A DNA stretch of 64,000 bases. It comes from Spirosoma sp. (GTDB lineage: Bacteria > Bacteroidota > Bacteroidia > Cytophagales > Spirosomataceae). A model generated the notes under the pieces. It was not told where the DNA came from, searched no databases, and saw nothing but the letters and a program-made list of their open reading frames with translations. The stretch's first letter is position 1. Each line of letters begins with the position of its first letter. The DNA lies in contig NZ_JAPLET010000015.1 of NCBI RefSeq assembly GCF_026391055.1, positions 62,001 to 126,000 of the forward strand. The letters are read 5' to 3'. The translations under genes and the position numbers were made by a program. This document shows positions 52,782-60,918 of the stretch, piece after piece.

Positions 52782-55070
52782 ATGAAGCGTAAACCATTGA
52801 TCGTTTGTACGCTGGCTTTATCCGCGTTTATCTACGCCTGTAAAGTGCAGATGGCAACGAACACGCCTGGCAGTAGCTCCGCTTCGGTGGCGGTTGCCCC
52901 TGCCGTCGATAAAGATACCACCCTGCCGCTGGCCCCGTTTGCCATCACGCCCTTAACCCCCGAGCAAAGCCAGCAGGCTTTTGTGTTGCCCCCCGGTTAT
53001 CATATGGAACTGGTGGCCAGCGAGCCGATGATTACCGAACCCGTCGCTATTGCCTGGGACGGTAACGCCCGCATGTATGTGGCCCAGATGGAAACCTACA
53101 CGCAGGATGCCGACGGCACCGGAACGAAGGACAAAAAAAGCCGGGTAATGCTGCTGGAAGATACCAACAACGACGGCAAAATGGACAAAAGTACGGTGTT
53201 CATCAAAGACCTGATGCTGCCGCGCATGATCCTGTGTGTTAACCACGAACTGCTGGTCAACGAAACCGATACCTACGATATTTTCAGCTATAAAGACACC
53301 AACGGCGATGGCATTGCCGACGAAAAACGGGCCGTGTATACCGTTGGCAAAGTGGCACCCGGTAACCTCGAACACCAGCGCAGCGGCCTGGACTGGAACC
53401 TCGACAACTACATCTACCAGACCGTTGACCCCATCCGGTTCCGGTATGTGGGCGGGATGCTCAAGCCCGACTCGCTGCATAGCGGCTCTAATGGCCAGTG
53501 GGGATTAACACATGATAACTACGGTCGGTTGTTTTACAGCCGGGGTGGGGGTGAAAACGCCGGATCGGGCTTCCAGATCAATCCAAAATATGGCGCGCTG
53601 GAATTTGCCGATGCCTACAACGAGGAAACATTCAGCCCTGTCTGGTCGCGGATTTCCAATCCCGAAGTACAGGGTGGCCCGCCCCGGTTACGTCCTGATA
53701 GCACCTTGAACCACTTTACGTCGGGAAATGGCCAATCTATTTTTCGGGGTGACCGCCTTCCGGCTGATCTGGTGGGTGATTACCTGATCAACGAACCCGT
53801 AGCGCGTATCATCCGCCGGGCCAAAGTCGTGAACCGGGATGGGAAGACCTACCTGGAGAATGTTTATAAACACAAAGAATTTATTGCCAGCACCGACTTC
53901 TTCTTCCGGCCTGTCAATACCTACACCGGCCCGGATGGCTTGCTGTACATCATTGACATGAACCGGGGGATTATTCAGGAATCCAACTGGACAAAGAAAG
54001 GGACGTTTCTTCGGAATAAAATCGACCAGTATGACCTTGCCAAAGTTAACCAGCGGGGCCGCATCTGGCGTTTGGTACACGACGGTTATAAACCCGGTCC
54101 GAAACCTCAGATGCTCGATGTTCCGGCGGCCGATCTGGTAAAATACCTGAATCACGCCAACGGCTGGTGGCGAGACAATGCCCAGAAACAAATCGTACTT
54201 CTCGGCGATAAGTCGGTTGTGCCAGTGCTGAAACAGATGGCTGGTGGCCAGAACGGGGCTTCGGCTCTGGGGCGCCTGCATGCTTTGTGGACGCTGGAAG
54301 GTCTGGACGCTATTGATAAAGATATGCTCTATACGGCTCTCAAAGATTCCGATGCCCAAATGCGACGAGCCGCTGTCTGGATAAGCGAACGCTATCTCAA
54401 ACAGAATGACGGCGACATGATTGCCCGTGTAGGCCATCTGGTTAACGATGAAAATTACGACGTAAAAACGCAGTTGATTTTGTCGCTGGGAGCCAATAAG
54501 AATGAGCTGGCACGGCAACTGGTTCAGGATGTTCTGGCCCGGAATTCGGGTAGCGAAATGCTGGCCCGCGCTAAGAACAGCATCGACCGAAACGAAGATG
54601 CCAAGGTATACGGCATGAAACTGGGCGCTTTCACGGCAGCAGACCGGAAGTTGATTGTGAGTGGTGGCGAAATTTACAAAGGCATGTGTTCGCCTTGTCA
54701 CGGGGGCGATGGTAACGGCTTGCCCACCAACGCAGCACCGGCCCTGCGAGGAGCCAAACACGTGAACAACGACCGGGACTATGCCATTCGGATATTGCTG
54801 CACGGCCTGAAAGGTCCGATTGAAGGGAAAGCATACCCCAGCGAAATGGCGTCCATGAAAGATAACACCGACGAATGGATTGCTTCGGTCGTTAGTTACA
54901 TCCGCTACGAATTTGTCGGTACATCGACCCGAGCCATAAAAGGACGGCAATCGGCGGTGGTACAGCCGGAGGAGGTTAAAAAAGCAAGGGAAGCTTACGC
55001 GTCATCGCGCGGAGCCTGGACAATTGACGAACTGGAAAAACAGCTTCTGCCAACAACGACGTTGAAGTAG
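52782..55070 (+). CDS. Lipoprotein c-type cytochrome with propeller-like dehydrogenase domain
   Basis: The 762-residue protein begins with a lipoprotein signal ending LSAFIYAC (Cys20), so it is membrane-anchored. The propeller-like domain (about 65-425) has LPPGYHMELVASEPMITEPVAIAWD, LLEDTNNDGKMD and YTGPDGLLYIIDMNRGIIQE. HEAT-like helices follow (about 430-610), then a cytochrome c domain with CSPCHGGDGNG and a Met in YPSEMASM. It resembles the 49621 protein in layout but carries a lipid anchor and an extra C-terminal segment. Together with the following Gfo/Idh protein it may make a periplasmic oxidation pathway. Confidence 0.87.
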   Translation: MKRKPLIVCTLALSAFIYACKVQMATNTPGSSSASVAVAPAVDKDTTLPLAPFAITPLTPEQSQQAFVLPPGYHMELVASEPMITEPVAIAWDGNARMYVAQMETYTQDADGTGTKDKKSRVMLLEDTNNDGKMDKSTVFIKDLMLPRMILCVNHELLVNETDTYDIFSYKDTNGDGIADEKRAVYTVGKVAPGNLEHQRSGLDWNLDNYIYQTVDPIRFRYVGGMLKPDSLHSGSNGQWGLTHDNYGRLFYSRGGGENAGSGFQINPKYGALEFADAYNEETFSPVWSRISNPEVQGGPPRLRPDSTLNHFTSGNGQSIFRGDRLPADLVGDYLINEPVARIIRRAKVVNRDGKTYLENVYKHKEFIASTDFFFRPVNTYTGPDGLLYIIDMNRGIIQESNWTKKGTFLRNKIDQYDLAKVNQRGRIWRLVHDGYKPGPKPQMLDVPAADLVKYLNHANGWWRDNAQKQIVLLGDKSVVPVLKQMAGGQNGASALGRLHALWTLEGLDAIDKDMLYTALKDSDAQMRRAAVWISERYLKQNDGDMIARVGHLVNDENYDVKTQLILSLGANKNELARQLVQDVLARNSGSEMLARAKNSIDRNEDAKVYGMKLGAFTAADRKLIVSGGEIYKGMCSPCHGGDGNGLPTNAAPALRGAKHVNNDRDYAIRILLHGLKGPIEGKAYPSEMASMKDNTDEWIASVVSYIRYEFVGTSTRAIKGRQSAVVQPEEVKKAREAYASSRGAWTIDELEKQLLPTTTLK

Positions 55071-55075
55071 TGTTT

Positions 55076-55144
55076 TGTGGTCGTGGGTCTGGTTTTGTAC
55101 AACGGAGTACCTCTCCATCATACAAAACCAGACCCACGACCACA
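55076..55144. repeat. 24-bp perfect inverted repeat cytochrome/Gfo-Idh
   Basis: Arms 55076-55099 and 55121-55144 are exact reverse complements around a 21-nt loop. The repeat starts 5 bp after the cytochrome stop. It has no T-run and lies between co-directional genes. Confidence 0.85.
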
Positions 55145-55179
55145 GTTGACTCATATCAAACCCTTTTACCGACATTCAC

Positions 55180-56499
55180 ATGAACGAAGAACAAGCCATT
55201 AACCGCCGGGATTTTGTTGGGAAAGCCGCTGCCGCTGTGGCTGGGTTTATGATCGTCCCTCGATTTGTACTGGGCGGCAAACGCCCCGATGGCACAAAAT
55301 ACCTGGCCCCCAGCGATGTTATTTCTCTGGGCTTCATTGGAACCGGCAAGCAGGGTAAAGGACTGATGTCGTCCTTTCTGAGTACGAATGAAGCCCGGAT
55401 CATTGCCATCAGCGAAGTATATAAAGCCAAAGCGCAGCAGGGCCTGGATCGTATTAAAGCCCATTACGAAAAGAATCCACAGGTTGGTAAATACGGTGAT
55501 GTTCCGGTTTATACGGACTTCCGGGAACTGCTGGCCCGTAAAGATGTCGACGCCGTGGTCATTGCTACGCCCGACCACTGGCATGCCGCTATGGCGGTTC
55601 GGGCAGCCCAGGCCGGGAAGGATATTTACTGCGAAAAACCACTGGCCTTGACCGTAAAAGAAGGTCGGGCGATGGTCGATGCGGCCCGCAAGTATAACCG
55701 GGTGTTTCAGACGGGGAGCATGCAGCGGTCGTGGCCGGAGTTTCGGCAAACGGCGGAGCTGATTCGCAACGGATACATTGGCGAAGTGAAAACCATTAAA
55801 GTGAACGTCGGTCCTCCGCCAACGGCCTACGATCTGCCCGCCGAACCCATTCCCGATGGATTGGACTGGAGCAAATGGCTCGGCCCCAATGAACCCGTTG
55901 TGTTCAACTCGGAGTTAGCCCCTCCACTCTCAAAAGATGTGTTTCCCAACTGGCGCAACTACCGGGAGTTCGGCGGGGGTATGGTGACCGACTGGGGTGC
56001 GCACATGTTCGACATTGTGCAGTGGGCGCTGGATATGGACAATAGCGGGCCAGTAGAAGTGATTGCGCCCGATGGTAAAGACCACCCGTTCCTGACCTAC
56101 AAATATGATAACGGCATTGTAATGACCCACGAAAAATGGGACTGGAACAACGCTATTCTCTTTACCGGAACTGAAGGTGAACTGAGGGTTCAGCGCAGAA
56201 AGCTGGAAACTACACCAGCATCACTGGCTACGAAAGAAATAGGAGAGGCCGAAAAGCATGTGTATCACAGCGACAACCATTATAAGGATTTTCTGGATGC
56301 CATGCGGAAGCGCAGCAAGCCCATCTGCGATGTGGAAATTGGCCATCGAACCGCATCGGTTTGTAATATCGGCAACATCGCGTACCGACTGAACCGGTCG
56401 TTGCAGTGGAATCCGAAGAAAGAGCAGTTTAAAAACGATGCCGAAGCCAACGCGCTCCTCGGTCGCCCTATGAAAAACGAGTGGGGGATAAAAATTTGA
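55180..56499 (+). CDS. Tat-exported Gfo/Idh/MocA-family oxidoreductase
   Basis: The 439-residue protein begins with a twin-arginine signal (INRRDFVGKAAAAVAGFMI) and continues into a Rossmann domain (ISLGFIGTGKQGKGLMSS). The family catalytic motif is AGKDIYCEKPLALTVKEG with Lys. The C-terminal part shows the secreted subtype patterns GGMVTDWGAHMFDIVQWAL and VYHSDNHYKDFLDAMRKRSKP. Such proteins keep a tightly bound NAD(H) and act on sugars in the periplasm in some Bacteroidota. It follows two cytochrome proteins. Its stop codon abuts a palindrome shared with prfA. Confidence 0.9.
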   Translation: MNEEQAINRRDFVGKAAAAVAGFMIVPRFVLGGKRPDGTKYLAPSDVISLGFIGTGKQGKGLMSSFLSTNEARIIAISEVYKAKAQQGLDRIKAHYEKNPQVGKYGDVPVYTDFRELLARKDVDAVVIATPDHWHAAMAVRAAQAGKDIYCEKPLALTVKEGRAMVDAARKYNRVFQTGSMQRSWPEFRQTAELIRNGYIGEVKTIKVNVGPPPTAYDLPAEPIPDGLDWSKWLGPNEPVVFNSELAPPLSKDVFPNWRNYREFGGGMVTDWGAHMFDIVQWALDMDNSGPVEVIAPDGKDHPFLTYKYDNGIVMTHEKWDWNNAILFTGTEGELRVQRRKLETTPASLATKEIGEAEKHVYHSDNHYKDFLDAMRKRSKPICDVEIGHRTASVCNIGNIAYRLNRSLQWNPKKEQFKNDAEANALLGRPMKNEWGIKI

Positions 56500-56528
56500 G
56501 TAGTGCCGACCGTCCCGGTCGGCACTAC
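56500..56528. repeat. REP-like palindrome, family B, filling the Gfo-Idh/prfA gap
   Basis: GTAGTGCCGACCG (56500-56512) and its exact complement (56516-56528) surround a TCC loop. The upstream stop codon ends at 56499 and the prfA stop begins at 56529, so the palindrome is the entire convergent gap. A second, one-sided copy is at 61433-61455. Confidence 0.85.
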
Positions 56529-57602
56529 TTATACTGTTGCGCCTTCTTTGAGTCGTTCGGCGTTTTCGGCAATGCGGAGCTGCTCGATAAATTCGCCTAT
56601 ACCGCCATCCATGACGGCAGGCAGGTTATAGACCGTAAGCCCGATGCGGTGATCCGTTACGCGGCTTTGGGGATAATTGTAGGTTCGGATCTTATCGGAA
56701 CGGTCACCACTACCCACCATCGTTTTGCGCTGGGAAGCTATCGCGTCGTTGTGCTTCTGCAACTCGATCTCGTACAAGCGCGACCGCAATACCGTCAGTG
56801 CTTTATCGAAGTTTTTCAACTGCGAACGTTCATCCTGACACTGTACGACCAAACCCGTAGGGATGTGCGTTAACCGTACAGCCGAATAGGTGGTGTTTAC
56901 CGACTGACCACCCGCTCCCGACGAACAGAACGTGTCTTTGCGGATGTCGTTCATATTAATTTCCACGTCTACTTCTTCGGCTTCGGGAAGAACGGCCACG
57001 CTGGCGGCCGAGGTGTGAATTCGGCCCTGAGTTTCGGTAGCCGGTACGCGCTGAACCCGGTGAACACCCGACTCGAACTTCAGTTTGCCGTACACATCTT
57101 CGCCTTCTACTTCGGTAATTATCTCTTTGTAGCCACCAGATGTACCTTCGGTAAAGTCGACCAGCGACATTTTCCAACCCATTTTCTCACAGAACCGTTG
57201 GTACATACGGAAGATGTCGCCCGCAAAAATGGCTGCTTCATCGCCACCGGTGCCACCCCGAATTTCGAGGATGACGTTCTTGCTGTCATTCGGGTCTTTG
57301 GGCATCAGCATTTCTTTGAGCGTTTCTTCGAGTGTGTCCCGGCGGGGGAGAAGCTCGTCCAGCTCGCCTTTGGCCATTTCCCGAAAATCTTCGTCCTTTT
57401 CAGTCGCGATGATTTTCTTTGCATTATCAATCTCTTCGAGCAATTGCTGATAAGCCTGGTATTGCACGACGATTTTTTCGAGATCCTTATATTCCTTACT
57501 CAACTTCATAAACCGCTTCTGATCTGAAACGGCTTCGGGCTGCACGATTTGTTGAGCTACTTCGTTGAAGCGTTCGCGGATGGCTTCTAACTGGTCAAGC
57601 AT
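56529..57602 (-). CDS. prfA: Peptide chain release factor 1
   Basis: RF1 reads UAA and UAG stop codons and releases the peptide. The 357-residue protein has the GGQ loop in FCSSGAGGQSVNTTYSAVR and the codon-reading PxT motif in HRVQRVPATETQGRIHTSAA, both in the RF1 form. The ATG at 57602 gives MLDQLEAIRERFNEV, while a longer frame to 57665 lacks family support. It faces a divergent lipoprotein gene. A hairpin lies in its predicted leader. Confidence 0.97.
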   Translation of the reverse strand: MLDQLEAIRERFNEVAQQIVQPEAVSDQKRFMKLSKEYKDLEKIVVQYQAYQQLLEEIDNAKKIIATEKDEDFREMAKGELDELLPRRDTLEETLKEMLMPKDPNDSKNVILEIRGGTGGDEAAIFAGDIFRMYQRFCEKMGWKMSLVDFTEGTSGGYKEIITEVEGEDVYGKLKFESGVHRVQRVPATETQGRIHTSAASVAVLPEAEEVDVEINMNDIRKDTFCSSGAGGQSVNTTYSAVRLTHIPTGLVVQCQDERSQLKNFDKALTVLRSRLYEIELQKHNDAIASQRKTMVGSGDRSDKIRTYNYPQSRVTDHRIGLTVYNLPAVMDGGIGEFIEQLRIAENAERLKEGATV

Positions 57603-57617
57603 ATATGTATAACTTTT

Positions 57618-57639
57618 TTGCCATTCTGAAGAATGGCAA
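57618..57639 (-). promoter_or_regulatory. Hairpin in the predicted prfA leader
   Basis: TTGCCATTC and GAATGGCAA pair perfectly around a 4-nt loop, 15 nt upstream of the prfA ATG. On the minus strand it is followed by an A-rich stretch rather than a T-run, so it is more likely an RNA leader element than a terminator. Confidence 0.4.
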
Positions 57640-57662
57640 GCGGGTGTATCTGATAAGAAAAA

Positions 57663-57670
57663 CAAAATTA
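57663..57670 (-). promoter_or_regulatory. Possible -7 box of prfA
   Basis: On the minus strand TAATTTTG matches TAnnTTTG about 60 nt upstream of the prfA ATG. No -33 TTTG is seen at the preferred distance. Confidence 0.35.
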
Positions 57671-57784
57671 CGAAAATTCCTTGGACCGGTGGTCCGGCAG
57701 TTTAGCTTTGCTGAGTGCAACCAAGCTGCCAACGGAATCGTTTTCATACAAATGACGAAACGCCTTTCTATTAAGTTCCTATAT

Positions 57785-58375
57785 ATGATACGCCCGCTGC
57801 TCATTTCCAGTCTATTAATTACGCTTTTAATCGAGTGCAACCCCGAGCGGGTTCGTTACACCAATGAGTTGAAGCAGGAAATGGCCGACTCAAAGATCAA
57901 ACGGATTACCAATGCCGATCTGGTCGAAACGGTCGATGACCTGGGCGGTAAAGTAATTGCAGTGGTGGAGAAAGAACTGACGACGCAGCTTCAAAAAACG
58001 ACAGACCCCGCCGAGCGAGCTAAAATTTGCCAGTTGAACAACCTGCCCCGTACCAAAGCCATCGCCGAACGCTACGCACTGGACATTCGTCTGCTGGGTG
58101 AGGCCGACATTCAGAACAAAACCTTGAATGCCAAAGAGCGGGAAATTCTGGATGCCTATCTGTACAGCGTGAAGCAGAAACAGTCACCCATCTCTAATAT
58201 TCAAAAGATCACGGATACGACCTACGTCTACAACAAGCCCGTTGCGCTAAGCAGCCCCATTTGTGACGTCTGCTTCGGTAAACAGGAAACGCCGTTCGCT
58301 GTCTGGCATCTGGGTTTCAATAAACGGGAAGTGGTCCGGCGGATGAGCGCGTCGATTAAGAAGAAATCATCGTAA
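57785..58375 (+). CDS. Tll0287-like (DUF3365) lipoprotein with altered haem motif
   Basis: The 196-residue protein starts with a lipoprotein signal (IRPLLISSLLITLLIEC, Cys18). Its body follows the Tll0287/DUF3365 pattern: AICQLNNLPRTKAIAERYAL, LNAKEREILDAYLYSVK, a PVALSSPICDVCFGKQ segment and AVWHLGFNKREVV. In most relatives that I recall the Cys pair is CxxCH and binds haem c; here it reads CDVCFG, so the His ligand is replaced by Phe. It may bind no haem. Its last 20 bp overlap the convergent mnmH gene. An earlier start at 57752 is possible. Confidence 0.65.
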   Translation: MIRPLLISSLLITLLIECNPERVRYTNELKQEMADSKIKRITNADLVETVDDLGGKVIAVVEKELTTQLQKTTDPAERAKICQLNNLPRTKAIAERYALDIRLLGEADIQNKTLNAKEREILDAYLYSVKQKQSPISNIQKITDTTYVYNKPVALSSPICDVCFGKQETPFAVWHLGFNKREVVRRMSASIKKKSS

Positions 58376-59417
58376 GGCTTGCTGGCGCGGTAGCCCCCTC
58401 TACCCACTCAATTAAACTTTTGGCCGTTTTTTCTGGATTATCGTTGGCCGTTTCAATCGTTTGAATGGTGGACGGGTCGCGGTGGGAAAGGCCGTGCAAG
58501 TACGCTTTGTCGTAATAGTCGAGGGTCAAATCGGCGACGGTGGCGTAGTCGTGGTTAGTCAGCGCATTGAGTGCGTCCTGCGTGACTTTGCCGCCTAGCC
58601 GTTTACGGATTCGCTCAGTGGCTTCAACGAGTAGACTGTGGTCTATGTTGGCATATTCAGTCACCAGACGGGTTACTCGTTTATCCTTGGGGAGGTCGAT
58701 AAACGCGACAGGAGCCGCTCGCATCTGTTGCCAGAGCGCCATTGGAATAAAGCACGAACCAATGTTTCGGCTTTCATCTTCGAGCCAGATTCTGCGGTTG
58801 GTATCCAGCGTCAGCAGGGTCTGGAAGAGCAGGTTTTCGAACTGCTCCGACGCCGGCTGCGGCCGTTGGCCAATGGCTCCGTACGACGACCCTTTGTGAT
58901 TGGCAAGCCCTTCCAGGTCAATAATCTGTTCACCCTGCCGGGCCAATTCCTTTAAAATATCGGTTTTGCCGCTGCCCGTTTTGCCACCCAGAATAATAAG
59001 TTTAAGGGGTTGCGCAAACGAGTCGAGCACGGCGTTTCGGTAGGCTTTGTAGCCGCCAACCAGCGTCGATGCAGTTAGCCCGGCGGTGTCGAGCAGCCAA
59101 GCGAACGACCCGCTGCGCATACCTCCGCGCCAGCAGTGTACCAGTACTTCCTTGTTCTGCGGATTCAGCTTTTTCGACTGCTTGACAAAGTCGGCCAGCT
59201 TGGGGCCGACCATACTGAGTCCAATCAATACAGCCGCGTCTTTGCCCGCGTTTTTGTATTTGGTGCCCACCTGCGCCCGTTCGTCGTTGTCGAAAAGCGG
59301 AATACTCACCGCCCCCGGAATATGCGCATGGTCATACTCCCCCGGCGACCGGACGTCAATGATCGGCAGGCTACGTGCCTTGCTTAAAAACTCTTCGACG
59401 GATAGTTTGTGGACCAT
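58356..59417 (-). CDS. mnmH: tRNA 2-selenouridine synthase (MnmH)
   Basis: MnmH turns 2-thiouridine at the wobble position of some tRNAs into geranyl-thio and 2-selenouridine. The 353-residue protein has an N-terminal rhodanese domain (IIDVRSPGEYDHAHIPGA; catalytic Cys95 in VHCWRGGMRSG) and a P-loop domain (LGGKTGSGKTDIL) with LEDESRNIG. Both parts are complete. Selenophosphate for the reaction comes from SelD, which is not in this window. The gene converges with the lipoprotein gene, overlapping by 20 bp. Confidence 0.93.
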   Translation of the reverse strand: MVHKLSVEEFLSKARSLPIIDVRSPGEYDHAHIPGAVSIPLFDNDERAQVGTKYKNAGKDAAVLIGLSMVGPKLADFVKQSKKLNPQNKEVLVHCWRGGMRSGSFAWLLDTAGLTASTLVGGYKAYRNAVLDSFAQPLKLIILGGKTGSGKTDILKELARQGEQIIDLEGLANHKGSSYGAIGQRPQPASEQFENLLFQTLLTLDTNRRIWLEDESRNIGSCFIPMALWQQMRAAPVAFIDLPKDKRVTRLVTEYANIDHSLLVEATERIRKRLGGKVTQDALNALTNHDYATVADLTLDYYDKAYLHGLSHRDPSTIQTIETANDNPEKTAKSLIEWVEGATAPASLTMISS

Positions 59418-59514
59418 ATTCTTGACCGCACGGGCGGCCCCGCGGGATTTAGCTGATTAAAGGATTAGTTGGATTTTGTTACTTGTTCTGTTGAGGCAAA
59501 ATCAGATTAATCGG

Positions 59515-60243
59515 TCAATCAGCTAAATTCAGGTTCAGACACCTTAAATACATCTGAATTGTATTCTCCAATCCAAAATAAAGGGCATCGCAAACAAGGG
59601 CGTGGCCGATGGATACTTCCTCCAGGCCGGGTACCTGCTCATCGAAGAAGCGCAGGTTTTCCAGACTCAGGTCGTGCCCGGCGTTCAGGCCCAGGCCCAG
59701 TTCATTGGCGCGTTGGGCAGCCCGGACAAACGGTGCCACAGCGGCCTCACGGTTTTCGGCGTAGTGGGCCGCGTAGGGTTCGGTGTATAACTCAATCCGG
59801 TCGGTACCTACGGCTTTGGCCCCTTCGACCATGCGCTCATCGGCATCGACGAAAATAGACACCCGAATGCCATCGGCTTTGAAGGTATCGACCAGATACC
59901 TAAGGTGATCGGCGTGGCGGATGGTATCCCAACCGGCGTTGGAGGTAATGGCATCAACCGCATCGGGAACGAGCGTCACCTGGGCGGGTTTCACCCGTTT
60001 CACCAGTTCGATGAAACGCTCGTCAGGGTTACCCTCAATGTTAAATTCTGTCGTAACGACCTCGTGCAGATCCAGCACGTCCTGATAGCGGATATGCCGT
60101 TCGTCGGGGCGGGGGTGAACCGTAATACCCTGCGCCCCGAAACGCTCGCAATCGAGGGCGACTTTTACGAGGTCGGGGTTGTTGCCACCGCGTGCGTTAC
60201 GGATGGTCGCAATTTTGTTGATGTTAACGCTTAAACGTGTCAT
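59515..60243 (-). CDS. pdxJ: Pyridoxine 5'-phosphate synthase
   Basis: PdxJ joins deoxyxylulose 5-phosphate with 3-amino-2-oxopropyl phosphate to make pyridoxine phosphate. The 242-residue protein starts [20 protein letters not shown] (ATG 60243) and has [51 protein letters not shown], and [14 protein letters not shown], all family motifs including the catalytic His and Glu. A longer frame to 60318 overlaps an intergenic repeat. No other pyridoxine gene is adjacent. Confidence 0.96.
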   Translation of the reverse strand: MTRLSVNINKIATIRNARGGNNPDLVKVALDCERFGAQGITVHPRPDERHIRYQDVLDLHEVVTTEFNIEGNPDERFIELVKRVKPAQVTLVPDAVDAITSNAGWDTIRHADHLRYLVDTFKADGIRVSIFVDADERMVEGAKAVGTDRIELYTEPYAAHYAENREAAVAPFVRAAQRANELGLGLNAGHDLSLENLRFFDEQVPGLEEVSIGHALVCDALYFGLENTIQMYLRCLNLNLAD

Positions 60244-60247
60244 CTGG

Positions 60248-60368
60248 TAATGAATAATGACCAATGTACAATGAACAATGACTGGTTTCTTAACTTTGCT
60301 AAACCGTTGATGGTTCATGGGAGCTTATGGTTCTGCCTTATCCATTATTCATTTTACATTATTCATTA
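60248..60368. repeat. Inverted repeat in the divergent gap pdxJ/yqeY
   Basis: TAATGAATAATG (60248-60259) pairs exactly with 60357-60368, and TGTACAATGAACAATG (60265-60280) pairs at 14 of 16 positions with 60343-60358. Unlike the others, this one lies between divergent genes and encloses about 60 bp, including TAACTTTG (60291-60298), a possible -7 box for yqeY. Confidence 0.55.
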
Positions 60369-60373
60369 AACCA

Positions 60374-60823
60374 ATGTCTCTAAAACAACAAATTGACGCC
60401 GATATAAAACAGGCTATGCTGGCCAAAGATCAGGATAAGTTACGTGCCTTGCGGGCTGTAAAATCCATGATCCTGCTCGAAGAAACCAAAGAAGGGCAGT
60501 CCGGCGACCTGAAGCCTGAGGATGAAACCAAAATTCTGACCAAAGCTGTGAAGCAGCGGAAAGACTCGGCGGACATCTACCGGCAGCAAAACCGCGCCGA
60601 TCTGCTAGCCGTGGAAGAAGCTGAAATCGCCGTTATCGAGCAGTACCTGCCCAAGCAGCTTTCGGAAGATGAGCTGAAGGCGAAACTTCAGGCCATCATG
60701 ACCCGACTAGGCGCATCAGTTCCCTCCGATCTGGGTAAAGTAATGGGCGTTGCCTCCAAAGAACTCGCCGGGCAAGCCGATGGGAAAGCTATTTCGGCAA
60801 TGGTAAGACAACTTTTACAATGA
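60374..60823 (+). CDS. GatB/YqeY-domain protein
   Basis: The 149-residue protein consists of the YqeY module (SLKQQIDADIKQAMLAKDQDK; RALRAVKSMILLEETKEGQ; YLPKQLSEDELKAKLQAIM; LGKVMGVASKELAGQADGK). The domain resembles the tail of the amidotransferase subunit GatB and may bind tRNA, but the stand-alone protein has no settled function. I chose the ATG at 60374 because the frame before it passes through the intergenic repeat. It is followed by an inverted repeat and cvpA. Confidence 0.9.
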   Translation: MSLKQQIDADIKQAMLAKDQDKLRALRAVKSMILLEETKEGQSGDLKPEDETKILTKAVKQRKDSADIYRQQNRADLLAVEEAEIAVIEQYLPKQLSEDELKAKLQAIMTRLGASVPSDLGKVMGVASKELAGQADGKAISAMVRQLLQ

Positions 60824-60825
60824 AG

Positions 60826-60912
60826 AATGAGTGAATGATAGAATAGGTGAATGAAATCATACGGTGGTTAATTCTATATTCTATCATTCACCCATTCTAT
60901 CATTCACTCATT
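60826..60912. repeat. 29-bp intergenic inverted repeat yqeY/cvpA
   Basis: Arms 60826-60854 and 60884-60912 pair at 28 of 29 positions (words AATGAGTGAATGATAGAAT). It overlaps the TGA region of yqeY by few bases and ends 7 bp before the chosen cvpA start. Confidence 0.8.
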
Positions 60913-60918
60913 ACTATT

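Noticed and set aside
53688..54950. 420-codon minus-strand frame inside the cytochrome lipoprotein gene
   Set aside because: Antisense shadow of a gene with clear cytochrome and propeller motifs; no domain seen.
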